A DNA stretch of 64,000 nt from Ursidibacter maritimus (GCF_009761395.1 NZ_LEKN01000034.1:62001-126000); one strand, 5' to 3'; numbered from the stretch's first letter, positions 20,343 through 30,879 are shown. The notes: generated from the sequence alone by a model not told the origin. Program-made: numbers and translations.

Positions 20343-21554
20343 ATGAGTAACTGTGTATTTTCAAAAATCCTTGGCGGTAATTTAGTATTGCGTATCGCTG
20401 CAGGTTTATTCTGTGGGGTTATCTTAGCCCTCACATTCCCTGATATGGCGAAAAGCGTTGGTGTATTAGGGCAATTTTTCGTTAAATCGTTGCGTGCTAT
20501 TGCTCCTATTTTAGTTTTCACCTTAGTTCTTGCGGCGATTGCCAATAAAGAGGTCGGTAGCGATAGTCGCTTAAAACCAGTATTGGTGTTATACCTTGTT
20601 GGCACTTTCTTAGCGGCAGTAACAGCGGTAATTTTAAGCTACCTATTCCCAACCACGTTAGAATTAGTAACAAGTCCAGATGGTTTAGCACCGCCACAAG
20701 GGGTTGGTGAGGTTTTAAAAACCGTTATTTTTAACTTAGTAGATAATCCATTAGGTGCAATTACAAACGGTAACTTTATCGGTATTTTAGCTTGGTCAAT
20801 TGGTTTAGGTCTTGCATTACGCCACGCAGCACCTAGCACAAAAGTGTTATTAAATGATATGGCTGATGCAGTGTCGTTTGTGGTAAAAATCGTGATTGCA
20901 TTTGCACCAGTTGGGGTATTCGGGTTAGTCGCTGAAACTATCGCAACGAATGGTTTAGACGCTTTCGCAGGTTATGCAAAATTATTAGCGGTATTACTCG
21001 GTGCGATGGCAATTGTTGCGTTCTTATTAAATCCAGCTTTAGTGTATTGGAAACTTCGCCGTAACCCATACCCACTTACAATGACTTGTTTGCGTGAAAG
21101 TGGTGTAACTGCTTTCTTTACTCGTAGTTCAGCAGCAAACATCCCAGTGAATATGAACCTTGCCAAACGTTTAGGTTTAAAAGAAGAGATTTATTCAATC
21201 TCCATTCCATTGGGTGCGAATATCAATATGGCGGGTGCTGCGATTACTATCACTGTCTTAACGTTAGCAGCAGCTTATACTCAAGGTATCGTGCCTGATT
21301 TCTGGACAGCATTATTATTAAGCTTTGTTGCATCAATTTGTGCTTGTGGTGCATCAGGTGTTGCAGGTGGTTCTTTATTACTTATCCCACTTGCGTGTAG
21401 CTTATTCAACATTCCAAATGATGTGGCAGCACAGGTTATTGGTGTTGGTTTCATTATTGGCGTTATTCAAGATTCAGCAGAAACAGCATTAAACTCATCA
21501 ACAGACGTGCTTTTCACTGCCGCAGTAAGTTTGTCTGATGAAGAAAAACAGTAA
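20343..21554 (+). CDS. sstT: Serine/threonine:Na+ symporter
   Basis: Sodium-coupled importer of serine and threonine in the dicarboxylate/amino acid:cation symporter family. The 403-residue protein has 8 to 9 hydrophobic segments plus re-entrant loops; typical motifs are [21 protein letters not shown] (about residues 258-278), [20 protein letters not shown], and [21 protein letters not shown]. Length against 414 in E. coli is normal. MetJ-like boxes sit upstream. A rho-independent terminator follows. The gene appears monocistronic. Confidence 0.94.
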   Translation: MSNCVFSKILGGNLVLRIAAGLFCGVILALTFPDMAKSVGVLGQFFVKSLRAIAPILVFTLVLAAIANKEVGSDSRLKPVLVLYLVGTFLAAVTAVILSYLFPTTLELVTSPDGLAPPQGVGEVLKTVIFNLVDNPLGAITNGNFIGILAWSIGLGLALRHAAPSTKVLLNDMADAVSFVVKIVIAFAPVGVFGLVAETIATNGLDAFAGYAKLLAVLLGAMAIVAFLLNPALVYWKLRRNPYPLTMTCLRESGVTAFFTRSSAANIPVNMNLAKRLGLKEEIYSISIPLGANINMAGAAITITVLTLAAAYTQGIVPDFWTALLLSFVASICACGASGVAGGSLLLIPLACSLFNIPNDVAAQVIGVGFIIGVIQDSAETALNSSTDVLFTAAVSLSDEEKQ

Positions 21555-21583
21555 AAATTAGCTTATTCAAAAGCAAATCTTTT

Positions 21584-21613
21584 AAAAGCAGATCATAATG
21601 GTCTGCTTTTTTT
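21584..21613 (+). terminator. Terminator of sstT
   Basis: AAAGCAGA and TCTGCTTT around a nine-base loop, followed by a run of T residues, about 30 bp after the sstT stop. Confidence 0.88.
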
Positions 21614-21631
21614 GTGATGTCGATCGATAAA
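21611..21631 (+). promoter_or_regulatory. Possible CRP site upstream of comEC
   Basis: TTTGTGATGTCGATCGATAAA has a perfect left half (TGTGA), a six-base spacer and a partial right half (TCGAT), where TCACA or the competence form TCGCA is expected. Its centre is about 78 bp before the comEC start, and a TAATAC that could be a -10 box lies at 21666-21671. Competence genes of this family are often activated by CRP with Sxy, but the match is only moderate. Confidence 0.35.
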
Positions 21632-21698
21632 CTCTCTTTTCTTACTTTTATCTTGACGATTTTGCGTAATACTAAAAACGCTAATTGAGTATCACGCA

Positions 21699-23993
21699 AT
21701 GAATTTAGATCGTTTTTGTTATTATTATCTATTTGCCACGCTACCTATCCTTGTTTTACCTAAAGTGCTTTTATATGGAGGAATGGGGAGCGTAGGTATT
21801 TTCTTTGTTTTAGCTTTATACAAAAAGCAACTTCGCTATATGTTTTTGGCGATTGCAGTTGCTTTGAGCTATGCCATTACACTTTGGAAAATTTCACAAG
21901 CTGAGCTTGTTCAAGTCGAGAAACTGAGTGAGAAAATTCAAATTGTCCAGATTTTGAAACAACAAGAATATCAAACAGCCATCGCCAAGCGAGAAAATGG
22001 GGTACGCATTTATTTGAATTGGCAGAGTGAAACACCACTGTATTTAGATCGTTTTTATCAAGCAGAATTAACTATTCGTCCAATTTCTAGTCGTTTAAAT
22101 GAAGGGAATTTTGATCGACAAAAATGGTATTTTGCACAAAATATTCAGCAAATCTCTACGGTTAGAAACGCAATTTTACTTGAACAACAGTCAGTGCCAT
22201 TTCGTACTGCTTGGTTAGAAAGAGCAAAAATGGCAACTAGTGAATTAGATACACAAGGATTACTACTTGCCCTAGCTTTTGGTGAAAGAGCGTGGTTAAA
22301 GCAAGCCCATTGGGATATTTTTCAACAAACTAGTACTGCACATTTAATCGCAATTTCAGGGTTACACATTGCACTTGCAATGGGTATTGGTGTGCTATTT
22401 GCACGAATAGGGCAGTGGTTTTTATGTCGTTTGGGTATTGACCAAGCGGTAAGATTTAATCCATTTTTTGCAAAAAGTATCGGGTTTTGTTTTGCTTTGG
22501 GTTATAGCTTTTTAGCTGGCTTTGCTATCCCAACAGTAAGAGCCTTAATTGCAATTTGTTTGGTGCTGCTTTGTCAGGTTGTTAGAAGGTATTACACATC
22601 TTGGCAACTCTGGTGGCGTTGTGTCGCATTATTAGTCTTACTTGACCCTATGGCATTACTTTCTGATAGTTTTTGGTTGTCTATTCTTGCCATAGCCAGT
22701 TTGATTACTTGGTATCAGTTTTTTCCGATGGAGAAATATTTACCTGTCAAATGGCAAGCAAAAGGCATTGGTAAATTTTCAATAAAATCTATCCGCTTTG
22801 CCTGCGGGTTATTGCATTTACAGCTTGGTATCTGGCTAATCTTTTCCCCAGTGCAACTCTATTTTTTTGATGGCATTGCTACCTTTGGTTTATTGGCAAA
22901 TATCATCATTGTTCCTTTATACAGTATGGTATTAGTACCTTTAATTTTAGTCAGTTTGATCACAGATAACTTGTTTTACACTTGGCAAATCGCAGATTGG
23001 CTAGCCAACTGGAGCATTGTTTTACTTGAACCTTTAGCTACTTGGGTTGAGCTGAATTACCAACAACAATGGCAATTATTAAGTCTAAATCTCTTTATAT
23101 TGACGTTACTTTATATGTGGCAATTTAGGCAAAAATGGCAAAAAAAGTGGTGGATCTCACCGCTTATCGCACTTTCTTTCTATACTGTAAAGGTTATTCC
23201 TCACTTCTGGGGAAGGATACCACAAGTCGAATGGCTTAATTTCGATATTGGGCAAGGGTTGGCAATGGCATTGATTTATTGGGAAGATAATCAGAAAAAA
23301 GCAATTCTCTATGATACAGGAGCAAGTTGGCGAGGCGGATCAATGGCTCAGCTTGAAATTATTCCTTATCTAAAACGAGAAGGGGTTGATGTTAAAGCCA
23401 TTTTTATTAGTCATGATGATAATGATCACGCTGGTGGTGTGGAAGATTTATTAGAGGTATTTCCACACGCAACGTTTATTTCCCCAAGTAATAAACGTTA
23501 CAACGAAACGTTATCCACACCTTGTATTAACGGAAAACAGTGGCAGTTTGGTGGAGTTAAGTTGGAGGCGATTTATCCAATACAGCAAGTTGAACGAGCT
23601 AAGAATGCGGATTCTTGTGTACTTGTGGTTAAGTTGGGTGAGTATAAGCTGCTTTTTACAGGGGATAGTGGTATTCAGCAAGAGCGACAGTTTATTCATC
23701 AGGTTGGTCGTGTTGATTTTTTACAAGTTGGGCATCATGGCAGTAATACGAGTACTAGCCAAACATTATTAGCCAATAGCCAACCAAAGTTTGCCATTAT
23801 TTCAGCAGGAAGGTGGAACCCCTGGCGGTTACCTAATTTGCAAGTTGAAAAACGTTTAGCAAATTATGGTGTAACAAGTTTAAATACTGCCAAAGTAGGA
23901 ATGGTCAAAGTGAGTTTTGATGAGAGAGGGTATAAAATCAATACAGCAAGAACAAAATGGAGTCCTTGGTATCAAAACTATTTTGGAAAATGA
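21699..23993 (+). CDS. comEC: Competence DNA channel ComEC/Rec2
   Basis: Inner-membrane channel through which transforming DNA enters the cytoplasm as a single strand. The N-terminus has hydrophobic helices and an OB-like soluble domain (about residues 50-160). The competence domain with HLIAISGLHIALAMGIG (about residues 213-229) and many membrane helices follows, ending near residue 500. The C-terminal metallo-beta-lactamase-like domain has SHDDNDHAGGVEDLL and VGHHGSNTS. Length 764 is normal for the family. The reading frame is intact, which suggests the strain may still be naturally transformable. Confidence 0.94.
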   Translation: MNLDRFCYYYLFATLPILVLPKVLLYGGMGSVGIFFVLALYKKQLRYMFLAIAVALSYAITLWKISQAELVQVEKLSEKIQIVQILKQQEYQTAIAKRENGVRIYLNWQSETPLYLDRFYQAELTIRPISSRLNEGNFDRQKWYFAQNIQQISTVRNAILLEQQSVPFRTAWLERAKMATSELDTQGLLLALAFGERAWLKQAHWDIFQQTSTAHLIAISGLHIALAMGIGVLFARIGQWFLCRLGIDQAVRFNPFFAKSIGFCFALGYSFLAGFAIPTVRALIAICLVLLCQVVRRYYTSWQLWWRCVALLVLLDPMALLSDSFWLSILAIASLITWYQFFPMEKYLPVKWQAKGIGKFSIKSIRFACGLLHLQLGIWLIFSPVQLYFFDGIATFGLLANIIIVPLYSMVLVPLILVSLITDNLFYTWQIADWLANWSIVLLEPLATWVELNYQQQWQLLSLNLFILTLLYMWQFRQKWQKKWWISPLIALSFYTVKVIPHFWGRIPQVEWLNFDIGQGLAMALIYWEDNQKKAILYDTGASWRGGSMAQLEIIPYLKREGVDVKAIFISHDDNDHAGGVEDLLEVFPHATFISPSNKRYNETLSTPCINGKQWQFGGVKLEAIYPIQQVERAKNADSCVLVVKLGEYKLLFTGDSGIQQERQFIHQVGRVDFLQVGHHGSNTSTSQTLLANSQPKFAIISAGRWNPWRLPNLQVEKRLANYGVTSLNTAKVGMVKVSFDERGYKINTARTKWSPWYQNYFGK

Positions 23994-24019
23994 AATGGCA
24001 ATGTGTTTACATTGCCATT
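23994..24019. terminator. Bidirectional terminator between comEC and fnr
   Basis: A perfect ten-base stem AATGGCAATG / CATTGCCATT with a six-base loop overlaps the end of comEC and lies just before the fnr stop. It can serve both convergent genes. Confidence 0.75.
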
Positions 24020-24035
24020 ATTTGATATCATTTAG

Positions 24036-24803
24036 TTATGCTCGAACAGCTACAGGGATTTGAGGCCTTGTAACCCCAGCCATTTCACTTAATTCGTCCA
24101 TTTTGTTGATGGTAATGTATTTCCCTTGAACACTAATCATACCGCTTTTTTGAAAACGACCAAGTAAACGGCTAATTGTTTCAATGGTTAACCCAAGATA
24201 ATTTCCGATATCACCGCGTGTCATCGTCAAACGAAATTCGCGAGCAGAGAAACCACGTTCTGAATAACGTTGAGATAAATTATGTAAAAATGCAGCGAGT
24301 TTTTCTTCTGCACTCATTTTGGAAAGTAATAAAATCATTTCTTGATCGGTTTTAATTTCATTACTCATTAGACGCATAATTTGATGGCGAATTTTTGGCA
24401 TTTTGCCCGCTAAATCATCTAAAATCTCAAATGGAATTTCACAAATCATTGATGTTTCAAGAGCCTGAGCAAAACCGACGTGTTTCATATCCATAATTGC
24501 ATCAAAACCGACCAAATCACCAGGCAAGTGGAATGCTGTGATTTGTTCTTCGCCATTTTCGCTGATGGTATAGCTTTTAATTGTACCTGATCGAATAGCG
24601 TAAATGGCTTTAAGTTCATCTCCAGATTTAAAGATGATCTGAGATTTTTGAACGGGTTTTTTACGCTCAATAATGTTATCTAACTGTGTTAGTTCGTGTT
24701 CATTTAGTGTAAAAGGCAAGCAAAGCTGACTTATACTGCAATTTTGGCAGTGAATTGTGCAAGCTGTTCTTCCATTTGCTTTTAAATCAGATACAATTTT
24801 CAT
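24036..24803 (-). CDS. fnr: Oxygen-responsive regulator FNR
   Basis: Global anaerobic regulator of the CRP/FNR family that senses oxygen through a [4Fe-4S] cluster. The N-terminal cysteines C19, C22 and C28, together with C121 (in SMICEIPF), match the four ligands of E. coli FNR. A cyclic-nucleotide-binding-like barrel follows (about residues 45-150), then a helix-turn-helix with [10 protein letters not shown], which carries the FNR-specific Glu/Ser/Arg contacts. Length 255 against 250 in E. coli. A possible FNR box overlaps its own promoter region. Confidence 0.96.
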   Translation of the reverse strand: MKIVSDLKANGRTACTIHCQNCSISQLCLPFTLNEHELTQLDNIIERKKPVQKSQIIFKSGDELKAIYAIRSGTIKSYTISENGEEQITAFHLPGDLVGFDAIMDMKHVGFAQALETSMICEIPFEILDDLAGKMPKIRHQIMRLMSNEIKTDQEMILLLSKMSAEEKLAAFLHNLSQRYSERGFSAREFRLTMTRGDIGNYLGLTIETISRLLGRFQKSGMISVQGKYITINKMDELSEMAGVTRPQIPVAVRA

Positions 24804-24822
24804 ACTACGATCGCCTCAAAAT

Positions 24823-24836
24823 TTGATTTAGGGCAA
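24823..24836. promoter_or_regulatory. Possible FNR box upstream of fnr
   Basis: TTGAT-TTAG-GGCAA matches the FNR consensus TTGAT-N4-ATCAA at 8 of 10 positions and lies 20 bp upstream of the fnr start codon. Negative autoregulation of fnr is known in E. coli. The same region also precedes the divergent 32-residue peptide. Confidence 0.4.
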
Positions 24837-24897
24837 ATTTTAACATTTTTTTAGGGCAGTGAGAACTAATATATTTTATCGGAATAAGGACAATAAA

Positions 24898-24996
24898 ATG
24901 GCAGCAGAAAAATTAACGAAGAAAAGATTGGCACAAATTATAGTGATGTTATTGATTTTAATAGCTGCCTTTGTGTATAGGACTTATACCTACTGA
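24898..24996 (+). CDS. 32-residue single-helix membrane peptide divergent from fnr
   Basis: AAGGA seven bases before an ATG opens 32 codons: a basic start (MAAEKLTKKRLAQ), one hydrophobic helix (IIVMLLILIAAFV) and a short polar end (YRTYTY). This is the layout of a small inner-membrane protein with its N-terminus inside. It is divergent from fnr and shares the fnr upstream region, so oxygen control is possible. I do not recognise a named family. The rest of the 319-bp fnr-asnS gap holds only the asnS terminator. Confidence 0.6.
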   Translation: MAAEKLTKKRLAQIIVMLLILIAAFVYRTYTY

Positions 24997-25066
24997 TGAC
25001 AAAATTAAGATAGTCTACTGGTTGATAAGATAACGTTTCTTTATTACATCAACTTAACTTAGGAAA

Positions 25067-25091
25067 TAGGAGGGGATAATTCCCGCTCCTA
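25067..25091 (-). terminator. Terminator-like hairpin after asnS
   Basis: On the minus strand TAGGAGCGGG pairs with CCCCTCCTA with one mismatch, followed by a short T-rich stretch. It begins about 30 bp after the asnS stop. Confidence 0.6.
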
Positions 25092-25122
25092 AGATAATAT
25101 GACATACTATAAGATCTGCAAA

Positions 25123-26526
25123 TTAGAAATTCGCATTTCTTGGTGCACGAGGGAATGGGATAACTTCACGAATGTTTTGTAAACCTGTTACATAAACAAT
25201 TAAACGTTCGAAACCTAAACCAAAACCTGAATGTGGAACAGTACCATATTTACGTAAATCACGATACCACCAGTAATCTTCAGGGTTTAAACCCATCTCA
25301 ACCATACGGCGATCTAACACATCTAAACGTTCTTCACGTTGTGAGCCACCGATGATTTCTCCAATTCCTGGAGCTAATACATCCATTGCTGCAACCGTTT
25401 TTCCATCATCATTTAAACGCATATAGAATGCTTTAATATCTTTCGGGTAGTTTTTTACAACCACTGGTGATTTGAAATATTCCTCAGCAAGGTAGCGTTC
25501 GTGTTCTGATGATAAATCGATACCCCATTCAACAGGGAATTCAAAATCTTTACCCGATTTGAGCAACACTTCAATAGCATCAGTATAATCAATTTGAGCG
25601 AAGTCAGAGTTTACAAATTGTTCCAAGCGGTTAATAACATTGCTATCAACGTGTTTTGCAAAAAAAGCCATATCGTCTTTGCGTTCTGCTAAAACTGCTC
25701 GGAAAACATATTTCAACATATCTTCAGCTAATTTAGCGTTATCTGCTAAGTTTGCAAAGGCAATTTCAGGCTCAACCATCCAGAATTCCGCTAAGTGACG
25801 AGTTGTATTTGAATTTTCCGCACGGAATGTTGGACCAAAAGTATAAATTTTACTTAAGGCACAAGCGTAGGTTTCACCATTCAATTGACCTGAAACGGTT
25901 AAAAATGATTCTTTACCAAAGAAGTCTTGGCTAAAATCAACTTTACCGTTTTCACCACGCGGTAAATTTTCTAAATCTAAGGTTGAAACTCGGAACATTT
26001 CACCTGCACCTTCGGTATCCGAGGCAGTAATTAATGGAGTTGCCACCCAGTAAAAACCTTGCTCGTGGAAGAACCGATGAATTGCTTGTGCTAAACAGTG
26101 ACGAACACGAGCGACTGCGCCGATTAAGTTAGTGCGGGGGCGTAAGTGAGCTACTTCACGTAAATACTCAATCGAGTGGCGTTTTGCTGCCATTGGATAA
26201 GTATCAGGATCTTCAACCCAACCAACCACTTCAACTTGGGTTGCTTGAAGTTCAACAGCTTGCCCTTCAGCAGGTGACTCAACAATTTTACCTGTTACGA
26301 TAACAGAACAGCCTGCTGTAAGACGTAATACTTCATCTTGATAATTTGCGACATCATTATTGATAATTGCTTGAATGGGATCGAAACAAGAACCGTCATA
26401 TACGGCTAAAAATGACAGACCCGCTTTAGAATCACGACGAGTGCGCACCCAACCACGAACAGAAACTTCTTCTCCTACAGCAATTTTACCAGAGAGAATT
26501 TCTGATATTGATGGAAATTTGGACAT
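25123..26526 (-). CDS. asnS: Asparaginyl-tRNA synthetase
   Basis: Class IIb synthetase that charges tRNA-Asn. The N-terminal OB-fold anticodon-binding domain (about residues 1-120) has [14 protein letters not shown]. The catalytic domain has motif 2 ([25 protein letters not shown]) and motif 3 ([15 protein letters not shown]). Length 467 is the same as E. coli AsnS within one residue. GAGG precedes the ATG at a normal distance. It is monocistronic and divergent from ppx. Confidence 0.97.
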   Translation of the reverse strand: MSKFPSISEILSGKIAVGEEVSVRGWVRTRRDSKAGLSFLAVYDGSCFDPIQAIINNDVANYQDEVLRLTAGCSVIVTGKIVESPAEGQAVELQATQVEVVGWVEDPDTYPMAAKRHSIEYLREVAHLRPRTNLIGAVARVRHCLAQAIHRFFHEQGFYWVATPLITASDTEGAGEMFRVSTLDLENLPRGENGKVDFSQDFFGKESFLTVSGQLNGETYACALSKIYTFGPTFRAENSNTTRHLAEFWMVEPEIAFANLADNAKLAEDMLKYVFRAVLAERKDDMAFFAKHVDSNVINRLEQFVNSDFAQIDYTDAIEVLLKSGKDFEFPVEWGIDLSSEHERYLAEEYFKSPVVVKNYPKDIKAFYMRLNDDGKTVAAMDVLAPGIGEIIGGSQREERLDVLDRRMVEMGLNPEDYWWYRDLRKYGTVPHSGFGLGFERLIVYVTGLQNIREVIPFPRAPRNANF

Positions 26527-26680
26527 ATTAACCTCAAATAGTTTAAATATAAAAATTATTTTGTTAGAAAAAACTTCTACATTCTACTAGAAATCACTAT
26601 GAAAGATAAGGAAATTATCCATTCCTGATGAAAAAAATGTTACACTTCATCTTGTTTTATTCGCTCACAAAGGACATCTT

Positions 26681-28186
26681 ATGCAATCTGAATTTCAGCC
26701 ACCTCGTGAATTTGCAGCCATTGATTTAGGCTCAAACAGTTTTCATATGATTGTCGCTCGTATTGTGAACGGATCTATCCAAATTCTCTCTCGAATTAAA
26801 CGTCGAGTACGTTTAGCCGATGGATTAGATGAACATCGAGTCCTCAGCCAAGATGCGATAGATCGTGGTGTTGCTTGCTTGGGGTTATTTGCAAAGCGAT
26901 TAACAGGTTTTTCACCTGAAAATGTTAAAGTGGTCGGAACTTATACCTTACGCAGAGCGGTGAATAATGAAGAATTTTTAGCAAAAGCCAAAGCTGTTTT
27001 TCCTTTCCCAATTCATATCATAACGGGTGCTGAAGAAGCAAAATTGATTTACTCAGGTGTCTGCCATACGCAACCAGAAAATGGCAGAAAATTTGTGGTC
27101 GATATTGGTGGTGGTTCAACGGAAATGACTATTGGTGATGGTTTTACACCATTACGAGCAGAAAGTCGCCATATGGGTTGTGTGAGTTTTGCTAAACGAT
27201 TTTTTCCTAATGGTGAATTAACACAAAGTCGTTTTGATACCGCTTATCAATCCGCAATGGAAAAAATTGAAGATCTTGCTTGGGAATATCGAGAGCTTGG
27301 TTGGGAACACGTTTTAGGCTCATCGGGTACAATTAAGACTGTGAGTAAGGTGCTCCTAGCAAATCATTACCGTGACGGTGTGATCAATGAAACTCGACTG
27401 CAAGAATTGATTGCAATTTGCTTAAAATTTAATAACTTAAAACACATTCAGTTAAAAGGTTTAGTCGAGGAACGAGCCGATATACTTGTACCTGGCTTAG
27501 CGATCTTACTCGCTTTATTTCATACTTTCCAAATTCGTTCAATGCGTTATTCCGATGGTGCTTTACGAGAAGGCGTTATGTACGGTTTGGAGAAAAGTTT
27601 TCTAGTCGGCGATATTCGTCAGCGAACAGCAGAGGCTTTAGCAGAGCAGTTTAATATCGATCAGCAACAAGCTGAACGAGTCAAACAGACGGCATTACAG
27701 CTTTTTGAACAGGTGAAAAGTTGGAAAAATAAGTTTCAGATTAACGAATTGCGATCCATTCTGACTTGGACAAGTATGTTACACGAAGTAGGAATTACGA
27801 TTAACCATAATAATGTACATCGACATTCAGCCTATATTATCGCTAATAGAGACTTACCTGGGTTTGATAGTGAACAAAAAAATTTACTCACCTTGTTGAT
27901 GCGTTATCATCTTAAAGGATTTAAAAAGAGCGATATTAGAGGAATAAATCGTTTTCAACACCGAGATATTTTAACTTTATTACGTATATTTCGCTTGGCT
28001 GTCTTATTAAATCGCTCTCGACAAGCTACGATAGTTCCCCAGCAATTATTACTGCAAATTCAATCAAACCACTGGCAACTTCAATTTGAGCCTGAATTTT
28101 TACGCCAAAATCCACTTGTAGTAGCTGATTTGGAAGATGAACAGAAACTATTAGCTCGTTTGGAATTGCCATTACTTATATTGTAA
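26681..28186 (+). CDS. ppx: Exopolyphosphatase Ppx (Ppx/GppA family)
   Basis: Hydrolyses terminal phosphate from inorganic polyphosphate, and may act on pppGpp. The ASKHA-fold N-terminus has FAAIDLGSNSFHMIVARI (residues 11-28) and VVDIGGGSTEM (about residues 139-149); GSSGTIKTV is the second phosphate loop. The C-terminal helical domain (about residues 310-501) is of the HD type found in E. coli Ppx. Length 501 against 513. No ppk gene lies next to it here. It could be called GppA, but the length and C-terminus fit Ppx better. Confidence 0.88.
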   Translation: MQSEFQPPREFAAIDLGSNSFHMIVARIVNGSIQILSRIKRRVRLADGLDEHRVLSQDAIDRGVACLGLFAKRLTGFSPENVKVVGTYTLRRAVNNEEFLAKAKAVFPFPIHIITGAEEAKLIYSGVCHTQPENGRKFVVDIGGGSTEMTIGDGFTPLRAESRHMGCVSFAKRFFPNGELTQSRFDTAYQSAMEKIEDLAWEYRELGWEHVLGSSGTIKTVSKVLLANHYRDGVINETRLQELIAICLKFNNLKHIQLKGLVEERADILVPGLAILLALFHTFQIRSMRYSDGALREGVMYGLEKSFLVGDIRQRTAEALAEQFNIDQQQAERVKQTALQLFEQVKSWKNKFQINELRSILTWTSMLHEVGITINHNNVHRHSAYIIANRDLPGFDSEQKNLLTLLMRYHLKGFKKSDIRGINRFQHRDILTLLRIFRLAVLLNRSRQATIVPQQLLLQIQSNHWQLQFEPEFLRQNPLVVADLEDEQKLLARLELPLLIL

Positions 28187-28327
28187 TTGCTGACTATCGT
28201 ATTTTTCGCCAGACAAAATCAGTGTTTCAAACTGCCACGCTAATAAACTAGCTTTATTAGCGGTGGTTTTGCCTAAATTTTTTGCAAATTGTCTCTTTTT
28301 TATAAAATAAAGTGATCTATCTCTCAT
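28172..28327 (-). CDS. Doubtful 51-residue ORF overlapping the ppx 3' end
   Basis: A purine-rich stretch precedes an ATG at 28327 and a 51-codon frame (MRDRSLYFIKKRQFAKNLGK...) that ends inside the last 15 bases of ppx on the other strand. Its middle contains an uptake-signal-like element. I recognise no family. It may well be chance; it is listed because nothing else occupies this 268-bp gap apart from the nanQ operator region. Confidence 0.2.
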   Translation of the reverse strand: MRDRSLYFIKKRQFAKNLGKTTANKASLLAWQFETLILSGEKYDSQQLQYK

Positions 28328-28404
28328 TTTTTTTCTTTCTCTCTTGTTATTACGGCTAGAAAATTTTAATCTATGGAGCATATCTTCTTTTAATTTTATT
28401 TTTA

Positions 28405-28919
<515 letters not shown>

Positions 28920-28927
28920 GAGGCAAA

Positions 28928-29794
28928 ATGTCATCTCGTGGAAAAATATTAGATACAATCGGAGCGTTGCAGAATAGCTTAACAAAAACAGAAAAGAAAA
29001 TTGCTAATGCTATTTTGTCGCAACCAGATCTACTAAATCAATGTTCATTATCGGAAGTTGCCACTCAGCTTGATGTTGGTGAAGCGACTTTTATCCGTTT
29101 CTGCCGTACATTAGGATTTAAAGGTTATACCGATTTTAAACTAGATTTGGCCATTGAGTTAGCGACACAAGAGAAAGAGAGCAGTGCTCTATTAGATACT
29201 GATGTGGCGGAAACTGATACATCTAAGGAAATTGCAGCCAAATTGCAAGTTACGCTAAATAACGTAATTACAGAAACCGTAAATTTATTGAATTTCAATG
29301 AATTAGAAAAAGTGGTTGATGTTTTGCGCCGAGCTAAACGTATTTTCTTATTTGGGGTAGGTTCTTCAGGCCTTACTGCAGAAGATGCCAAACATAAACT
29401 AATGCGTATCGGTTTACAGACTGATGCGGTCACCAATAACCATTTTATGTATATGCAAGCATCGTTATTGAAAAAAGGCGATGTTGTTATTGGTATTAGT
29501 CATTCAGGTAGTTCGGAAGAAACTGCAAAAGCATTACGCATTGCACAACAAAATGAAGCAACCACGGTAGCTCTTACGCATAATCTGCGTTCTCCAATTA
29601 CCGAAGTTGCAGATTATGTGTTAATCAATGGTAATCGACAAGGGCATATGCAAGGCGATTCTATTGGTACAAAAATGGCTCAATTATTTGTGCTTGATCT
29701 TATTTATACCTTGTTAGTTCGAGCTGAACCAAATAAAGCGATTCAGCAGAAACAAAAAACATTAGATGTAATTTTAGAACAACGCATTAAATAG
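28928..29794 (+). CDS. siaR: RpiR-family sialic acid regulator (SiaR/NanR type)
   Basis: Transcription factor with an N-terminal HTH_6 domain (about residues 1-77, including LSEVATQLDVGEATFIRFCRTLGFKGYTDFK) and a C-terminal SIS sugar-phosphate-isomerase fold (about residues 125-260, with FLFGVGSSGLTAEDAKHKL and VVIGISHSGSSEET). The position between nanQ and nanA matches SiaR of H. influenzae, which lies next to nanA, controls sialate catabolism and transport genes and responds to glucosamine-6-phosphate. Length 288 is normal. Which ligand this protein binds is inferred from the family. Confidence 0.88.
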   Translation: MSSRGKILDTIGALQNSLTKTEKKIANAILSQPDLLNQCSLSEVATQLDVGEATFIRFCRTLGFKGYTDFKLDLAIELATQEKESSALLDTDVAETDTSKEIAAKLQVTLNNVITETVNLLNFNELEKVVDVLRRAKRIFLFGVGSSGLTAEDAKHKLMRIGLQTDAVTNNHFMYMQASLLKKGDVVIGISHSGSSEETAKALRIAQQNEATTVALTHNLRSPITEVADYVLINGNRQGHMQGDSIGTKMAQLFVLDLIYTLLVRAEPNKAIQQKQKTLDVILEQRIK

Positions 29795-29812
29795 TAAGAT
29801 TTAATCAAACTC

Positions 29813-29860
29813 ACAAGCGGTGAGATTTGCAAAATTTTTTACAAATCAGATCGCTTACTT
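29813..29860. repeat. Uptake signal within an imperfect hairpin between siaR and nanA
   Basis: ACAAGCGGTGAGATTTGC is a good Apl-type uptake signal. Its arm AAGCGGTGAGATTTG pairs imperfectly with CAAATCAGATCGCTT downstream, forming a long interrupted hairpin in the 94-bp siaR-nanA gap. It may partly terminate or stabilise the upstream transcript. Confidence 0.6.
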
Positions 29861-29888
29861 AACTTAACTTCCTTAAAGGACAAACAAA

Positions 29889-30770
29889 ATGAAAAACTTA
29901 AAAGGTATCTTTAGTGCATTATTAGTATCATTCAATGCAGATGGTACAATCAATGAAAAAGGTTTACGCCAAATTATCCGTCACAACATTGATAAAATGA
30001 AAGTCGATGGATTATATGTTGGTGGTTCAACAGGCGAAAACTTTATGCTTTCAACTGAAGAGAAAAAAGAAATCTTCCGTATTGCAAAAGATGAAGCGAA
30101 AGACCAAGTGGCATTAATTGCTCAAGTCGGTAGCGTAAACTTAAAAGAAGCGGTTGAATTAGGTAAATATGCAACAGAATTAGGCTATGATAGCTTATCT
30201 GCGGTAACACCTTTCTACTATAAATTTAGTTTCCCAGAAATCAAAAACTTCTATGAAACAATTATTCGTGAAACAGGTAGCCCGATGATCGTTTATTCAA
30301 TCCCATTCTTAACAGGGGTAAACATTGGTGTTGCTCAATTTGCTGAATTATTCCAAAACCCGAAAATTATTGGTGTTAAATTCACAGCAGGCGATTTCTA
30401 CTTACTTGAGCGTTTACGTAAAGCATTCCCAGAGCATTTAATTTATGCTGGTTTCGATGAAATGATGTTACCAGCAACGGTATTAGGTGTAGATGGTGCA
30501 ATCGGTTCAACTTTCAACGTAAATGGTGTGCGCGCTCGTCAAATTTTTGAATTAGCTCAACAAGGCAAAATTAAAGAAGCCTTTGAAATCCAAAATGTGA
30601 CTAACGATTTAATCGAAGGCATTTTAGGTAATGGTTTATATCAAACGATCAAAGGTTTATTAGAAGAAGAAGGCGTTCAAGCTGGATACTGTCGTGAACC
30701 AATGACTAAAGAGCTTAATGCAGAGCAAAAAGCTGTAGTTAAACAATTAAAAGCGAAATATCTTTCGTAA
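29889..30770 (+). CDS. nanA: N-acetylneuraminate lyase
   Basis: Class I aldolase that cleaves N-acetylneuraminate to N-acetylmannosamine and pyruvate in the cytoplasm. It has GGSTGENFMLSTEE (residues 45-58) for pyruvate binding, Y136 in MIVYSIP and the Schiff-base lysine K164 in IGVKFTAGD, all as in E. coli NanA (Y137, K165). Length 293 is normal. AAAGGA precedes the ATG. It completes the local sialate cluster; nanE, nanK and the sialate transporter that often accompany it are not in the window. Confidence 0.96.
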   Translation: MKNLKGIFSALLVSFNADGTINEKGLRQIIRHNIDKMKVDGLYVGGSTGENFMLSTEEKKEIFRIAKDEAKDQVALIAQVGSVNLKEAVELGKYATELGYDSLSAVTPFYYKFSFPEIKNFYETIIRETGSPMIVYSIPFLTGVNIGVAQFAELFQNPKIIGVKFTAGDFYLLERLRKAFPEHLIYAGFDEMMLPATVLGVDGAIGSTFNVNGVRARQIFELAQQGKIKEAFEIQNVTNDLIEGILGNGLYQTIKGLLEEEGVQAGYCREPMTKELNAEQKAVVKQLKAKYLS

Positions 30771-30788
30771 TTTGACTTGTTAGTTGAT

Positions 30789-30817
30789 AAAGGCTGTTAA
30801 TAAAAAACAGCCTTTTT
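30789..30817 (+). terminator. Terminator of the nanQ-siaR-nanA unit
   Basis: AAAGGCTGTT and AACAGCCTTT around a short A-rich loop, followed by a T run; about 20 bp after the nanA stop. Confidence 0.9.
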
Positions 30818-30879
30818 CTTTTTATAACAGAAGCGTTTTAATTATGAATTTTATTCATAAAAAAATGAAAATAATGTAA

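Noticed and set aside
21655-21685. TTTTGCGTAATACTAAAAACGC as a competence CRP-S site for comEC
   Set aside because: The right half falls out of register with the left half, so it does not form the required 22-bp dyad.
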